Of a DNA stretch of 64,000 bases, positions 20,460-28,310 are shown piece by piece (the stretch's first letter is position 1; every line of letters starts with the position of its first letter). Location: assembly GCF_020858115.1 (NCBI RefSeq), contig NZ_JACYMM010000012.1:62001-126000 (forward strand), written 5' to 3'. Source of the DNA: Janthinobacterium sp. FW305-129 (GTDB taxonomy: Bacteria; Pseudomonadota; Gammaproteobacteria; Burkholderiales; Burkholderiaceae_D). Under the pieces are notes generated by a model. That model ran no database searches. It saw nothing but the letters and a program-made list of their open reading frames with translations, and was not told the DNA's origin. The position numbers were made by a program, and so were the translations under genes.

Positions 20460-21730
20460 AAAAATGGATGATCGCCGCCGCCATCGCGGCCCTCGGCGTG
20501 GCCGGCGCCCGGTTCGTGCTGTACCCGGGCGACGACATCGGCCCGCCCGCCGCCGCCAGCCCCCTGAGCCAGCAACAGCTGGTCGCGCGCGGCGCCTACC
20601 TGGCCAAGGCGGGCGATTGCATGGCTTGCCACACGACGCGCGGCGGCGTGCCCTACGCGGGCGGCCGGGCCTTGCAAACGCCGTTCGGCAAGGTGCTTTC
20701 GCCCAACATCACGGCCGACAAGGAAACGGGCATCGGCAGTTGGACGGCCGACGATTTCTGGCGCGCCATCCATAACGGCAAGTCAAAAGACGGCCGCTTG
20801 CTGTATCCCGCCTTTCCGTACACCAATTACACCAAGGTGCAGCGCGAGGACAGCGATGCCCTGTATGCGTACTTCCAGAGCGTGCCGCCGCACCGGCAGG
20901 AGAATACGCCGCACGCGCTGCGCTTCCCCTACAACCAGCAGATTGCGCTGGCCGCCTGGCGCGCCCTGTATTTCAAGCCGGGCGTGTACCAGCCGCTCAC
21001 GGAAAAAAGCATGGAATGGAACCGCGGCGCCTACCTGGTGCAGGGCCTGGGCCACTGCAGCGCCTGCCATAGCAGCCGCACCACCCTGGGCGGCAGCGAC
21101 GACGGCCTGTCGGGCGGCCTGATCCCCGTGCTGGGCTGGTATGCGCCGTCGCTGACGTCGGACGCGGAAGCGGGCCTGGGCGACTGGGACACGGCGCATA
21201 TCGTGGAATTGCTGCAAACGGGCGTCTCGCCGCGCGCCACCGTCTTCGGCCCCATGGCCGAAGTGGTGCGGCAAAGCCTGCAGCACATGGGCACCGCCGA
21301 CGTGCAGGCGATGGCCGTGTACCTGAAAAGCTTGCCCGGCCCAGCGCAAGCGGCGAAAAAGGTGCCGCGCGACACGTCGGAGCAAGCCCGGCAGCAACTG
21401 GCGCTGGGCGCGAAACTGTATGAGGCGCAATGCGCGAGCTGCCACCAGGCCGACGGCAAGGGCGTGCCGCCCGGCTACCCGCCCCTGGCCGGCAACCGCG
21501 CGCTGACGACGGATTCGGCCGTGAACGCCATCCGCCTCGTGCTCAACGGCGGCTTCGCGCCCGGCACCACCGGCAACCCGCGCCCCTACGGCATGCCGCC
21601 GTTCGGACCCGTCATGGATGACGCCGAAGTGGCCGCCGTGGTGACGTATCTGCGCGCGTCGTGGGGCAATGATGCGCCGGCGGTGTCGGCGCTGGAGGTG
21701 AATAAATACCGCAGCGTGCCGCTGGAGTAG
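20456..21730 (+). CDS. Triheme cytochrome c, alcohol/gluconate dehydrogenase cytochrome-subunit type
   Basis: The 424-residue product has an N-terminal hydrophobic segment (MIAAAIAALGVAGARFVLY, signal or anchor) and three heme sites: CMACH (55-59), CSACH (201-205) and CASCH (326-330). The spacing matches the cytochrome subunits of membrane alcohol, gluconate and GMC-type dehydrogenases. PFTNYT-like PYTNYTKV and LSGGLIPVLGWYAPSLT are typical of that family. These subunits pass electrons from a periplasmic dehydrogenase to ubiquinone or a terminal oxidase. The ATG at 20456 overlaps the preceding stop, so an upstream in-frame start was rejected. The usual dehydrogenase partner is absent here. 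A GMC/small-subunit pair without a cytochrome lies 17 kb away (38162-40330). Confidence 0.9.
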   Translation: MKKWMIAAAIAALGVAGARFVLYPGDDIGPPAAASPLSQQQLVARGAYLAKAGDCMACHTTRGGVPYAGGRALQTPFGKVLSPNITADKETGIGSWTADDFWRAIHNGKSKDGRLLYPAFPYTNYTKVQREDSDALYAYFQSVPPHRQENTPHALRFPYNQQIALAAWRALYFKPGVYQPLTEKSMEWNRGAYLVQGLGHCSACHSSRTTLGGSDDGLSGGLIPVLGWYAPSLTSDAEAGLGDWDTAHIVELLQTGVSPRATVFGPMAEVVRQSLQHMGTADVQAMAVYLKSLPGPAQAAKKVPRDTSEQARQQLALGAKLYEAQCASCHQADGKGVPPGYPPLAGNRALTTDSAVNAIRLVLNGGFAPGTTGNPRPYGMPPFGPVMDDAEVAAVVTYLRASWGNDAPAVSALEVNKYRSVPLE

Positions 21731-21731
21731 C

Positions 21732-21829
21732 GCGCCTGAAAAACGTCCATGGCGGCGTTGCATCTCCTTGCCGTACTATTCGTACTGTCTGCGTCGATGC
21801 GCCTTGCCCTGAACGTTTTGCAGACACGC
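21732..21829. repeat. 98-bp imperfect inverted repeat (possible REP/MITE-like element)
   Basis: Starting one base after the cytochrome stop, the left arm CTGAAAAACGTCCATGGCGG can pair with the right arm read backwards (CTGCAAAACGTTCAGGGCAA) with a few mismatches. The centre contains GTAC-TATTC-GTAC. Outer GCG/CGC bases extend the pairing to about 98 bp. It encodes nothing evident. I see no second copy in this window, so calling it a repeat family is inference. Confidence 0.6.
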
Positions 21830-21838
21830 ATATGAAGT

Positions 21839-21862
21839 AAAAAACCGGCTCGCGCCGGTTTT
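21839..21862. terminator. Intrinsic terminator between the cytochrome and RlmI-like genes
   Basis: A perfect 9-bp stem AAAACCGGC (21841-21849) / GCCGGTTTT (21854-21862) with a TCGC loop. The minus strand reads six Ts after the stem, so it mainly ends the RlmI-like gene. Confidence 0.88.
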
Positions 21863-21880
21863 CAAGTCAGACAGCAGTTC

Positions 21881-22516
21881 TCAGCGGAACTTGCTCTTGT
21901 GCCCAGTCTTGAGGTCCAGCGCATAGCGCACGCCATTGTCCGTCAGCATGACTTCATCGGGCGGTTCCTCGCCGGCCAGGGCGCCGTCGATCAGGGGCAA
22001 GCCTTCGCCCTTGCGCATCAGGTCGTCGCAGCGCTCGTACACATTGGCGCAACCGGTGGACGCCATCAGCGATTGCACGATGGCCACTTTCCACGCGTCG
22101 ACGCCGCCGGCGTTGAATTCGCAGATCAGATAGCCTTGCACGCCGCCGAACAGCTGCACCACCAGGCCCGGCAAGCCCTCGTCCTCGCCCTTGATCAGGG
22201 TCAACAGCTGGTTTTCGCCCGCCTTCTTGATGGCCGGCAGTTTTTTCTCGATGGCGGCCTTCACGCGGCGCTTGATCAGCGCGTGGTCGACCGGTTCGTC
22301 TTCCTTGAAGCTCCAGATGCGCGCGCGGATCTGCGACTTCGAATTGTAGGCGGCGCGGGCGATGAATTGCTTCGACGAACTCTGCACGATGGCCGTCGAG
22401 CCGGGCTTCATTTTTTCCTGCGGCTTGCCTTCGACTTTTTCAATCGCGGACGCGTAAATCCACGATTGGCCCAGCAAGCTCTTTTCCTTGCCCTGTTTGA
22501 TGGTGATGATCAGCAT
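21881..22516 (-). CDS. RlmI-like protein lacking the methyltransferase domain
   Basis: The 211-residue product aligns by eye with the first half of class I SAM-dependent 23S rRNA methyltransferases (RlmI/YccW). It has a PUA-like start (KQGKEKSLLGQSWIY), the middle domain ending LTDNGVRYALDL, and then KTGHKSKFR and stop. Full proteins (~400 residues) continue with GHKTGxYLDQR and the Rossmann SAM domain, all of which is missing. The stop is followed 18 bases later by a clean terminator and then the large inverted repeat. It may be a truncated gene or a functional stand-alone RNA-binding module. The ATG at 22516 is chosen because the family N-terminus begins there; the frame extends further upstream but looks non-coding. 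Confidence 0.75.
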   Translation of the reverse strand: MLIITIKQGKEKSLLGQSWIYASAIEKVEGKPQEKMKPGSTAIVQSSSKQFIARAAYNSKSQIRARIWSFKEDEPVDHALIKRRVKAAIEKKLPAIKKAGENQLLTLIKGEDEGLPGLVVQLFGGVQGYLICEFNAGGVDAWKVAIVQSLMASTGCANVYERCDDLMRKGEGLPLIDGALAGEEPPDEVMLTDNGVRYALDLKTGHKSKFR

Positions 22517-22704
22517 GTAATTCCAGTAGTGTGAGCGGCGCGTGCCGCTCGTCGTATGTCCAATACCCGCATGATACCTCATGCCATCCTGTCGCATCCT
22601 CCTGCATTCCATGCCGCTGCCGGTGCAGTCTGTCGCAGCGCGGTACGCGGGCGCGGCCGGCTGGCATACCATGCACTTATACCAATTCAACACAGGGAGC
22701 AAGA

Positions 22705-23481
22705 ATGACACAGCCACTTTTCCACCGCCGCCATGCCACCGCCCTGCTGCTGGCCGCCTGCGCGCTGGCCATCCCGGCCGCGCCGGCGCTGGCGTCGCCG
22801 CTCGACTGGATTTCCGGCAACAGCATCCAGGGCAGCGGCAAGCTGCAAAAGCAGACGCGCGAAGTAGGCAATTTCCATGCCGTGGCGCTGAACGTGCCGG
22901 GCACGGTCGAATTGCGCATTGGCAACACGGACAGCGTCACCATCGAGGCTGACGACAATATCCTGCCGCTGATCGACACGGCGGTGGAAAACGGCACCCT
23001 GCGCATCCGCCCCGCCAAGCGCAACGCCAACTTCCGCCAGAGCAGCCTGACCATCGTCATCCAGGCGCGCCAGGTGGAACGCATCAGCGTGGGCGGCTCG
23101 GGCAACATCACGGCAACGGGCTTGCGCGCGGAAAAGCTGCGCTTCGACGTGGGCGGTTCCGGCTCCATCGATGCGCGCGACCTCGACAGCCGCCAGGTTT
23201 CCATCGCCATCGGCGGCAGCGGCAACTTCAAGGCCAGCGGCAAGACGGAGCAGCTGACGGCCTCGATCGGCGGCTCGGGCAATATCCAGGCGGGCCGCCT
23301 GGCCGCGCGCGAAGTGCAGGTGAGCATCGGCGGCTCGGGCGAGGCGCAAGTGTGGGCCAAGGACGACCTGACCATCAGCATCGGCGGCTCGGGCGAAGTG
23401 AGCTACTACGGCGATCCGCGCATCAGCCGCAGCATGCAGCGCTCAAGCAGCATCAAGCGCCTGGGCGCCGCGCCGAATTAA
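22705..23481 (+). CDS. Exported GIN-domain (DUF2807) protein
   Basis: The 258-residue product has a signal peptide (TALLLAACALAIPAAPALA) after an AGGGAG ribosome site (22694-22699). The domain is a right-handed beta-helix-like head-GIN fold. It has repeated IGGSGN/VGGSGS turns spaced about 20 residues apart (five or more copies between about residues 130 and 235), which are also visible as repeated GGCGGCTCGGGC in the DNA. The family is called putative autotransporter adhesin, but no translocator domain is present here, so it is probably periplasmic or surface-associated. The function is unknown. Its stop overlaps the stop of the convergent DapA-like gene in the palindrome TTAA (23478-23481). 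Confidence 0.85.
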   Translation: MTQPLFHRRHATALLLAACALAIPAAPALASPLDWISGNSIQGSGKLQKQTREVGNFHAVALNVPGTVELRIGNTDSVTIEADDNILPLIDTAVENGTLRIRPAKRNANFRQSSLTIVIQARQVERISVGGSGNITATGLRAEKLRFDVGGSGSIDARDLDSRQVSIAIGGSGNFKASGKTEQLTASIGGSGNIQAGRLAAREVQVSIGGSGEAQVWAKDDLTISIGGSGEVSYYGDPRISRSMQRSSSIKRLGAAPN

Positions 23482-24365
23482 GCCGTCAGGCCGGCCAGCA
23501 CGGCGGCCAGCTCGCGCGTGGCCGCCTCGCCCAGCGGCTGCAGCGGCGCACGCGGCGTACCCACATCAAAGCCCCGCAGCGCCAGCCCCGCCTTGACGGT
23601 GGGCGGCAAGCCCCCTTTCATCAGGCATTGCAGCAATGGCAATTGCTGGAAGAACAGTTCACGCGCCCGCGCCAGGTCGCCCGCCTGCACGGCCGCATAC
23701 AGGGCCAGCGGCAAGCCCGCATGCAGGTTGGGCGCGGCCGTGCACCAGCCGCGGGCTCCGGCCGCCAGCGCGGCAAAGGCCAGGGTATTGCTGCCGTTGT
23801 AGAACGGCAACTCTCCCCCGCTCAGCTGCGCCAGCCGGTGCATGCGCTGGATGTCGCCCGTGCTTTCCTTGACCATCGTCACATTCGGCACCTCGCGCCA
23901 GATGCGCACGATCAGCTCGGGCGACATATCGATACCGCTGGTGGCCGGATTGTTGTACAGCATGACCGGAATGCCCACGGCGTCGCCGATGCGCGCCACG
24001 TGGCGCACGATTTCTTCCTCGCTCAATTTCCAGTACGACACGGGCAAGACCATCACCGCGTCGGCGCCCTGCTTTTCCGCAAAGCGGGCGCGGCGCATGG
24101 CGCCCGCCGTGGTCAGGTCGGAAATGCCCACCACCGTGGGCACGCGCCTGGCGACGGCGGCCAGCGACGTGGCGGCAACGGCCTCCCACTCCGCGTCCTG
24201 CAGGTAGGCGCTCTCGCCCGTGCTGCCCAGCGGGGCGATGCTGTGCACGCCGTCGGCAATCAGGCGCTCGATCAGTTGCTGCAGGCGCGGCAGGTCGACG
24301 TCGCCGCCATCGGCCGTGAACGGGGTGACAGGGTAGGCAATGATGCCGTGAAATAAGGTTTGCAT
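23478..24365 (-). CDS. DapA-family lyase (dihydrodipicolinate synthase-like)
   Basis: The 295-residue TIM-barrel protein has the family motifs PLGSTGESAYL (near residue 45), the catalytic Tyr in LYNNPATSG and the Schiff-base Lys in MVKESTGD. It begins IAYPVTPF, as in the family. Members include DHDPS, N-acetylneuraminate lyase, and keto-deoxy-sugar or hydroxy-oxo-acid aldolases. The genuine lysine-pathway gene is unlikely, because the gene sits in an operon with a class II aldolase and faces an XRE-cupin regulator, which suggests a catabolic aldol cleavage. The ATG at 24365 has GGAGA upstream. The substrate is unresolved. Confidence 0.85.
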   Translation of the reverse strand: MQTLFHGIIAYPVTPFTADGGDVDLPRLQQLIERLIADGVHSIAPLGSTGESAYLQDAEWEAVAATSLAAVARRVPTVVGISDLTTAGAMRRARFAEKQGADAVMVLPVSYWKLSEEEIVRHVARIGDAVGIPVMLYNNPATSGIDMSPELIVRIWREVPNVTMVKESTGDIQRMHRLAQLSGGELPFYNGSNTLAFAALAAGARGWCTAAPNLHAGLPLALYAAVQAGDLARARELFFQQLPLLQCLMKGGLPPTVKAGLALRGFDVGTPRAPLQPLGEAATRELAAVLAGLTA

Positions 24366-24391
24366 GATGTCGTGTTCTCCGGTGAGTGTCG

Positions 24392-25207
24392 TTATGCCAG
24401 GCAATCGGCGTGCTGGCGCAGGGCGCGCCGCGCGTAATAGGCGAAGGTCACCGTATCGCGCCGGGCCGTGGAAATCCAGTCGTGCGCCTCGCGCGCCAGG
24501 GCCGGCGGCAAGGGCAGGATGGCGCCCGCCGCCATGGCCAGCAGTTGCAGGCGGGCTGCCCGTTCCATCAGCAAGGCCAGCATGCACGCCTCTTCCACCG
24601 TGCGGCCCACCACCAGCTGGCCGTGATGGGCCAGCAGGATGGCGCGCTTGTCGCCCAGGGCGCCGGCGATGATCTCGCCTTCTTCATTTCCTACCGGCAC
24701 GCCCGGCCACGAGGGCAGGAAGGCGCAATCGTCGAACAGGGGGCAGGTATCCATGTGCGACACCTGCAGCGGCTGCTCCAGCATCGACAGCGCCGCCACG
24801 TGCGTGGGATGCGTGTGGATGATGCAGGCCACGTCCGGGCGCTGGCGGTAGATCCAGCTGTGGAAACGGTTGGCCGGGTTGGGAATGCCCTCGCCATGCA
24901 CCACGCGCAGGTCCTGGTCGACCTCGATCAGATTGCTGGCCGTGATTTCATCGAAGCCCAGGCCCAGCTGTTGCGTGTAGAACGTGCCGTCCTGGCTGCC
25001 ACGGCAGCTGATCTGCCCTGCCAGGCCGGAATCATGCCCGCCATCGAACAGGATGCGGCAGGACAGCGCCAGGGTTTGCTGCGCCGACCAGGAGCTGTCC
25101 GGCGTGACGCTGGCCAGGCGCCGCTCGGCGATGGCCACCAGTGCGTCTTTCGACAAGGCCAGGCTGGCGCCCGGGGCGGCGACTTCATATGGAGTATTTT
25201 GCTGCAT
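24392..25207 (-). CDS. Class II aldolase/adducin family protein
   Basis: The 271-residue product shows the metal-binding histidines of the fuculose aldolase/adducin fold: VVHGEGIPN, IIHTHPTHVAAL and LLAHHGQLVVG. The first gene of a two-gene operon, it ends 26 bases before the DapA-like start. The ATG at 25207 has AAGGA at a good distance; an upstream in-frame ATG at 25225 is possible, and the longer open frame above that is rejected. Relatives act on sugar phosphates, hydroxy-acids or aldehydes; the substrate cannot be named. It is divergent from the XRE-cupin gene. Confidence 0.87.
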   Translation of the reverse strand: MQQNTPYEVAAPGASLALSKDALVAIAERRLASVTPDSSWSAQQTLALSCRILFDGGHDSGLAGQISCRGSQDGTFYTQQLGLGFDEITASNLIEVDQDLRVVHGEGIPNPANRFHSWIYRQRPDVACIIHTHPTHVAALSMLEQPLQVSHMDTCPLFDDCAFLPSWPGVPVGNEEGEIIAGALGDKRAILLAHHGQLVVGRTVEEACMLALLMERAARLQLLAMAAGAILPLPPALAREAHDWISTARRDTVTFAYYARRALRQHADCLA

Positions 25208-25296
25208 CGTCTTTCCTTCACTCATGCTGACTACGCTTCCCGGCATGCACGGCAGCAGCCGTGCAACCCAATCCGAGGAAACTGAGTGTATTTTAG

Positions 25297-25321
25297 GACA
25301 CTTTGTGTCATGAGGTACAAT
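25297..25321 (+). promoter_or_regulatory. Putative promoter and operator of the XRE-cupin gene
   Basis: TACAAT at 25316-25321 is a good -10 box 27 bases before the start codon. Just upstream is the 13-bp palindrome GACAC-TTT-GTGTC (25297-25309), where a -35 would be, suiting repression by the XRE protein of itself and perhaps of the divergent aldolase operon. The -35 is weak. Confidence 0.45.
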
Positions 25322-25348
25322 AGTTTTTTTAAATCGACCGATGCAACC

Positions 25349-25897
25349 ATGGCTATGCGTCTGAAACTGCTGAGAAAACACAAGGGCTGGACACTGGAAC
25401 AGCTGGCGGAAAAAAGCGGCTTGACGAAGAGTTACCTGTCCAAGGTGGAGCGGGGCCTGAGCGTGCCCTCGATCGCCGTGGCGCTGAAACTGTCGCACGC
25501 GATGCAGGTGGACGTGGAGCAGCTGTTCAGCGACAGCCACCGGCAGGCGGCCGTGACCATCACGCGCGCCGGCGATCCGGGCAGCGCGGGCGCGACGCCG
25601 CCGCTGCCGCATTTCGCCAGCATCGCCGCCGGCGTGGCACCGAAGAAAATGCTGCCCTTCATGGTGTATCCGGCGCCCGATTTCGCTGCCTCCGCCTTCA
25701 AGGAACATGCGGGCGAGGAATTCCTGTTCGTGCACCAGGGCACGATTGAAATCGAATTCCCGCAGGAAACCGTGCAATTGCACACGGGCGACTCCGTGTA
25801 TTTCAACGCCCTGATTCCGCACCGCACGCGCAGCATCGGCGCGCAGCAGGCGCAGCTGCTGGTGATCGTCAGCAACGACGAAGACGCGGCCCCGTAA
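25349..25897 (+). CDS. XRE-family regulator with C-terminal cupin domain
   Basis: The 182-residue product has an N-terminal helix-turn-helix (about residues 3-58: LKLLRKHKGWTLEQLAEKSG, SKVERGLSVPS) and a C-terminal cupin barrel (about 105-175, with EEFLFVHQGTIEIEF and SVYFNALIPHR). Such regulators bind a small metabolite in the cupin and often control an adjacent catabolic operon. The divergent neighbours are a class II aldolase and a DapA-like lyase, which are its likely targets. I chose 25349 because the family HTH begins there; ATGs at 25310 and 25286 are in frame but precede unrelated sequence. Confidence 0.88.
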   Translation: MAMRLKLLRKHKGWTLEQLAEKSGLTKSYLSKVERGLSVPSIAVALKLSHAMQVDVEQLFSDSHRQAAVTITRAGDPGSAGATPPLPHFASIAAGVAPKKMLPFMVYPAPDFAASAFKEHAGEEFLFVHQGTIEIEFPQETVQLHTGDSVYFNALIPHRTRSIGAQQAQLLVIVSNDEDAAP

Positions 25898-25911
25898 AGC
25901 GGCGCCGCAAT

Positions 25912-25943
25912 GCAAAAAGCCCGGAGCGATCCGGGCTTTTTGC
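25912..25943. terminator. Bidirectional terminator between the XRE-cupin gene and yaeQ
   Basis: A perfect 13-bp stem (GCAAAAAGCCCGG at 25912-25924, CCGGGCTTTTTGC at 25931-25943) with a 6-base loop has internal A/T runs on both sides. Confidence 0.93.
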
Positions 25944-25960
25944 GTTTCAGACAGTCAACT

Positions 25961-26503
25961 TCAGCGCGCCGGCTTCACCGGTTCGCGGTCGATCAGCACC
26001 GTGTTGACGCTGTCGGTCAGCCAGATCTGGCCATCCTGGATCGTGCATTGCAGCTGCATGCTGCGCTGCGCCAGCTTGCTCATCTCTTGCGCCGCGTCAG
26101 ACGGCAGGTTGATCACGGTCAGGTTCTTCGCCCGTTCCAGTTTATTGGCGATCTGCTTCCACCAGATGTGGCTGGTTGCGCCATAGCTGTAGACGATCAC
26201 CTGCTCCGAACGGCCGCACGCCTTCAGGATGCGTTTTTCATCGGGCTGGCCCACTTCGATCCACAGCTCGATGGCGCCCGTCAAGTCCTTCTGCCACAGG
26301 TCCGGCTCTTCCGTGTCGAACAGGCCTTTGGTAAAGGTCAGCGCCTCGTTGGCGTGGATGGCGAACGCCAGCAGGCGCACCATCATGCGCTCGTCCGTTT
26401 CGGACGGGTGGCGCGCCAGGGTCAGCGCGTGATCCTGGTAGTAATTGCGGTCCATGTCGGCGATCTGCAGATCGGCTTTGAAAATTGTTGCTTTGAGGGC
26501 CAT
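25961..26503 (-). CDS. yaeQ: YaeQ family protein
   Basis: The 180-residue product has the YaeQ family start MALKATIFKADLQIADMDR and the blocks HPSETDERMMVRLLAFA, DLTGAIELWIEVGQPDE and VIVYSYG. The fold is distantly related to PD-(D/E)xK nucleases (E and the D/E-x-K-like arrangement in IELWIEVGQP...K), but no enzymatic activity is established. It lies 39 bases downstream of purU on the same strand, probably in one transcript, and ends at the shared bidirectional terminator. Confidence 0.92.
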   Translation of the reverse strand: MALKATIFKADLQIADMDRNYYQDHALTLARHPSETDERMMVRLLAFAIHANEALTFTKGLFDTEEPDLWQKDLTGAIELWIEVGQPDEKRILKACGRSEQVIVYSYGATSHIWWKQIANKLERAKNLTVINLPSDAAQEMSKLAQRSMQLQCTIQDGQIWLTDSVNTVLIDREPVKPAR

Positions 26504-26542
26504 CGTGTTTCTGTCTCGGTAAAGTGAATTGTGAAGTCGGTA

Positions 26543-27424
26543 TCAGCGGAAAACCACCGTCTTGTCGCCATTTTTCAGGATACGGTGCTCGACGAACCAT
26601 TTCACGGCGCGCGCCAGCACCACGCACTCGACGTCGCGGCCGATGGCCGTCAGGGTTTCCGCATCCATCGCATGGTCGACGCGCTCGACGTCCTGCTCGA
26701 TGATCGGGCCTTCGTCCAGGTCGCCCGTGACGAAATGGGCCGTCGCGCCGATCAGCTTGACGCCGCGGTGATGCGCCTGCGCATACGGCTTGGCGCCCTT
26801 GAAGCTGGGCAGGAAGGAATGGTGGATATTGATGGCGCGGCCGTCGAGCGCCTGGCACAGGCCCGGCGACAGGATCTGCATATAGCGTGCCAGCACCACC
26901 AGGTCGATCTTGTGCGTGTCCATCAGGTCGAGGATCTTCGCTTCCTGCGCCAGCTTGGCCGCTTCCGGCGCGCCGGCCGCCAGCGGCAGGTGGTGGAAGG
27001 GAATATTGTAGCTGGCCGCCAACTGGTAGAACTCCATGTGGTTCGAGACGATGGCGGGAATTTCCACGTTCAGCAAGCCGCTCTTGTAGCGGAACAGCAA
27101 ATCGTTGAGGCAATGGCCGATCTTCGACACCATCAGCATCACGCGCGGCTTGACGCGCGCATCGTGCAACTGGCCGTGGAAGGGGCCGTTTAGCTGCATG
27201 GCTTGCGACAGGGCGGCGAAGTCGCTGCGCAACTGGGCGTCGCTGACGGCGCCGTCTTCCAGCGCGAAATGCACGCGCATGAAGAACAGCTGGGATTCCT
27301 GGTCGCCGAACTGGGCGGAATCGAGGATGTTGCAGCCGCGTTCGGCCAGGAAGCCGGAAACGCGGTGCACGATGCCGCGCTGGTCCAGGCAGGACAGGGT
27401 CAGGATGTATTCGGGATGCGTCAT
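26543..27424 (-). CDS. purU: Formyltetrahydrofolate deformylase
   Basis: It hydrolyses 10-formyl-THF to THF and formate, supplying formate for purine synthesis and balancing one-carbon pools. The 293-residue product has an N-terminal ACT domain (about 1-85, YILTLSCLDQRGIVHRVSGF) and a formyltransferase-fold domain. Catalytic residues are visible: Asn in IVSNHMEF, His in INIHHSFLPSF, and Asp in HFVTGDLDEGPIIEQD. Length and layout match PurU. The 343-base gap upstream contains its promoter, shared divergently with a phasin gene. Confidence 0.95.
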   Translation of the reverse strand: MTHPEYILTLSCLDQRGIVHRVSGFLAERGCNILDSAQFGDQESQLFFMRVHFALEDGAVSDAQLRSDFAALSQAMQLNGPFHGQLHDARVKPRVMLMVSKIGHCLNDLLFRYKSGLLNVEIPAIVSNHMEFYQLAASYNIPFHHLPLAAGAPEAAKLAQEAKILDLMDTHKIDLVVLARYMQILSPGLCQALDGRAINIHHSFLPSFKGAKPYAQAHHRGVKLIGATAHFVTGDLDEGPIIEQDVERVDHAMDAETLTAIGRDVECVVLARAVKWFVEHRILKNGDKTVVFR

Positions 27425-27767
27425 GGTCGCGGAAATAGGTAAAAAAGTAAGGCGATGCTCGGCTCAGCCACGCGCGCCGGCCATCGGCTGCGCTGCCGCG
27501 AGCCGGCTATTGTCGCACGGCCGGGCCTGTAAACCTGCATTTTCCACACAAGCGGCATGGCGGCGGCGCGGCAAACCGATTGACGTTCATTTGATCTGGC
27601 ACAAAGTCATCGCGTTTTTCTGGCGGCCAGCGGCCATTCTCGCGCCAAACGCCCATCCGCCATGGAACCTGGCACGCCATCCGGCGTCTATCCCTTTGCT
27701 TGTTTCACCATACGTCGCATCCGGTGCACCGGGTGTTTTCTGAATCAGCTTTTCATTGAGGTAGAAC
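27425..27767. promoter_or_regulatory. Divergent purU/phasin intergenic region with a palindrome
   Basis: These 343 bases hold no gene that I can support. Close to the phasin start is a perfect 12-bp palindrome CCGGTGCACCGG (27721-27732), 26 bases before the GAGG ribosome site. It is a candidate operator for the phasin gene. TTGACG at 27580-27585 has no matching -10. Confidence 0.5.
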
Positions 27768-28280
27768 ATGTTCACAAACAGTCTTTCCCCCAGTCTCAGC
27801 CCCGCCCTGAAGTCCCACCTGGAGGCCCAGTGCAATTTCGCCACGGAACTATCGCGCAAGCTGTTCGATACAGCGCAGCAACTGAGCGAACTCCATCTGC
27901 GGCTGGCGCAAGATCTGCTGCAGGAATGGAGCAACGCCAGCCAGCAGCTGCTGTCCGCGCGCGACACGGGCGAATTCATGTCGCTGGCGGCCGCGCAGCT
28001 GCAGCCCGGCAGCAACAAGCTGCAGCAGTACCAGCATCAGCTCGGCAACCTTATGGCCAACGCCAATGTCGAGATGAACCGCACGGCGGAAAACCACCTG
28101 CCCGAAGCGAGCCGCACGGCCGTGGCCTTCGCTGACGAAGTGGTGCGCAAGACGGCGGAAGAAACGGAAAAAGCCACGCAGCGCCAGCGTGAAATGATCG
28201 AAAAAATGCATGCCGCGGGCCGCAGCGACGGTGTGGCCCGCAGCCGCGATACCAGCCGGCAATCCGATCAGGCACATTGA
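27768..28280 (+). CDS. Phasin family protein (first)
   Basis: The 170-residue amphipathic protein has the Phasin_2 pattern: a short start, then FATELSRKLFDTAQQLSELHLRLAQDLLQEW, with heptad-like Leu/Ala spacing and no signal or membrane segment. The second half is Glu/Arg/Lys-rich helix. Phasins coat polyhydroxyalkanoate granules and control their size. GAGG at 27758-27761 sets the start. A KGG-repeat stress protein follows 30 bases later and may be cotranscribed. No PHA synthase or depolymerase is in this window. Confidence 0.82.
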   Translation: MFTNSLSPSLSPALKSHLEAQCNFATELSRKLFDTAQQLSELHLRLAQDLLQEWSNASQQLLSARDTGEFMSLAAAQLQPGSNKLQQYQHQLGNLMANANVEMNRTAENHLPEASRTAVAFADEVVRKTAEETEKATQRQREMIEKMHAAGRSDGVARSRDTSRQSDQAH

Positions 28281-28310
28281 ACACCACCACTCGACAGCAA
28301 GGAGAGCGAC

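Noticed and set aside
23478..24365. DapA-like gene as the lysine-pathway dihydrodipicolinate synthase
   Set aside because: It is in an aldolase operon opposite a cupin regulator, not with lysine or essential genes; a catabolic role is more likely.
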